Source of the DNA: Alphaproteobacteria bacterium MarineAlpha10_Bin2
Lineage (GTDB): Bacteria > Pseudomonadota > Alphaproteobacteria > UBA828
Length of the DNA stretch: 32,197 nt
Reading direction: 5' to 3'
Assembly (NCBI GenBank): GCA_002937555.1
Contig: PTKB01000004.1
Coordinates: 1 to 32,197 of the forward strand
The notes under the pieces were generated by a model, which saw nothing but the letters and a program-made list of their open reading frames with translations, made no database searches and was not told where the DNA came from. A program made the position numbers and the translations under genes. Every line of letters begins with the position of its first letter. The first letter of the stretch is position 1. Of this stretch, positions 31,464-32,197 are shown piece by piece.

Positions 31464-32197
31464 TTATTGGCCGCTCCCCTCACCGATCTTGTCATCGGCA
31501 AGCGAGAGAAGCTCCGGATTGCCGCCGGCGGCGGCGGTATTTACAGTCAGTGTGCGTTCGGTGGCGAAACGGTGCAGATAGCGCGGCCCGCCGGCCTTCG
31601 GTCCGGTGCCGGACAACCCCTCGCCGCCGAACGGTTGCACGCCAACGACGGCGCCAATCATGTTGCGGTTGACGTAAATATTGCCGATGCGCGCGCGCCC
31701 GGCGATGCGCCGGACGGTCGAATCGATGCGGCTTTGTATTCCCAAGGTAAGTCCGTAGCCGGTTTCGTTTATGGCATCCACAACGGCATCCAATTGGCCG
31801 GAGGTGAAGCGGACAATGTGCAGGATGGGACCGAAGATTTCACCTTCCAATTGGGAGAGGCCGCTAATTTCGAAAGCTTGCGGCGAAAAATAGAAACCTT
31901 ACCCGGTATCTTTTCCCGTCGGCGCAACGCCTTGCAACGTCGCTTCGCGCGCGCATCACATCGAGCGCGTCTGCATCGATCAACGGCCCGACATCGGTCG
32001 CAAGCAAAAGCGGATCGCCGACTTCTATTTCTTGCAAGGCGCCGTCCAGCTTGGCGATAAAAGCGGCGGCGATTTCCTCCTGCACAAAAACCACGCGCAG
32101 GCAGGAACAGCGCTGCCCGGCACTGGAAAAGGCCGAGGTCAGCGCGTCGGCAACCGCCTGCTCCAAAAGCGCGCTGGAATCGACAATCATGACGTTT
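31464..32197 (-). pseudogene. putA: putA C-terminal region (1-pyrroline-5-carboxylate dehydrogenase domain), disrupted; runs off the window
   Basis: Two consecutive frames carry parts of one aldehyde dehydrogenase. The upstream frame (32197 to 31864) has MIVDSSALLEQAVADALTSA then SSAGQRCSCLRV, with the catalytic Cys, and DVGPLIDADALDVMRA, after which it turns into unrelated sequence and stops. The downstream frame (31850 backwards) resumes as GFYFSPQAFEISGLSQLEGE, then IFGPILHIVRF, VNRNMIGAVVGVQPFGGEG and LSGTGPKAGGP, which are typical of PutA. The frame must shift near 31945-31955, and the second frame also has a TAA at 31899-31901 just before GFYFSP. Two lesions suggest a pseudogene; clustered sequencing errors are possible. 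The PutA family is bifunctional proline dehydrogenase/P5C dehydrogenase; the rest lies outside. Confidence 0.78.

Noticed and set aside
1..32197. CRISPR arrays, insertion sequences, prophage or tRNA-linked islands
   Set aside because: No direct repeat arrays, transposase, integrase or tRNA-like sequence was found on reading either strand.

Overview
The window looks like ordinary chromosome from a GC-rich alphaproteobacterium, probably Rhodospirillales-like. This rests on the hopanoid gene set (shc, hpnA, hpnC, hpnD, hpnG), the MEP-pathway genes, the SdhE-Mfd order, a SPOR-tailed D,D-carboxypeptidase and alphaproteobacterial-type small proteins; taxonomy is inferred. I see no tRNA or rRNA gene, insertion sequence, phage gene or CRISPR array.

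Positions 1-11.7 kb are an isoprenoid and outer-membrane lipid region. On the minus strand, dxs (first MEP step) is followed by shc (squalene-hopene cyclase) and the start of hpnG, which runs off the left edge. Further right, also on minus, dxr (second MEP step) is followed by hpnC and hpnD (farnesyl diphosphate to hydroxysqualene). Between these blocks lie a PagL-type lipid A deacylase, a DUF1801 protein, cutA, hpnA coupled to a CDP-alcohol phosphatidyltransferase, and a nucleotidyltransferase facing away from that pair. The last three could form a headgroup-activation and transfer module embedded in the hopanoid region. hpnE, needed to turn hydroxysqualene into squalene, is not in the window.

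Positions 11.8-18.9 kb are housekeeping: a pterin-4a-carbinolamine dehydratase, mfd coupled to sdhE, divergent recG, and a DUF502 membrane protein. At 19.06-20.63 kb a type III polyketide synthase overlaps an ICMT-family methyltransferase, an arrangement like the BpsA/BpsB alkylpyrone pair of Bacillus. Then come a small secreted-like protein with a strong Shine-Dalgarno site, a lipoprotein gene and its upstream partner, a penicillin-binding D,D-carboxypeptidase.

Positions 23.2-28.2 kb form a minus-strand sugar-nucleotide operon, galU-ugd-phosphomannomutase/phosphoglucomutase, ending with an amidase. From 28.3 to 30.3 kb come a membrane-anchored J-domain protein, a VWA-like protein and a small conserved basic protein with a terminator. 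The right end holds a nucleoside hydrolase and, at the edge, a putA C-terminal region that seems broken by both a frameshift and an in-frame stop.

The window is mostly known families. The points most worth a second look are the lipid-headgroup module near hpnA, the type III PKS-methyltransferase pair, the disrupted putA, the PagL protein with an extra helical-repeat domain, and an SdhE lacking the usual Arg of its RG motif.
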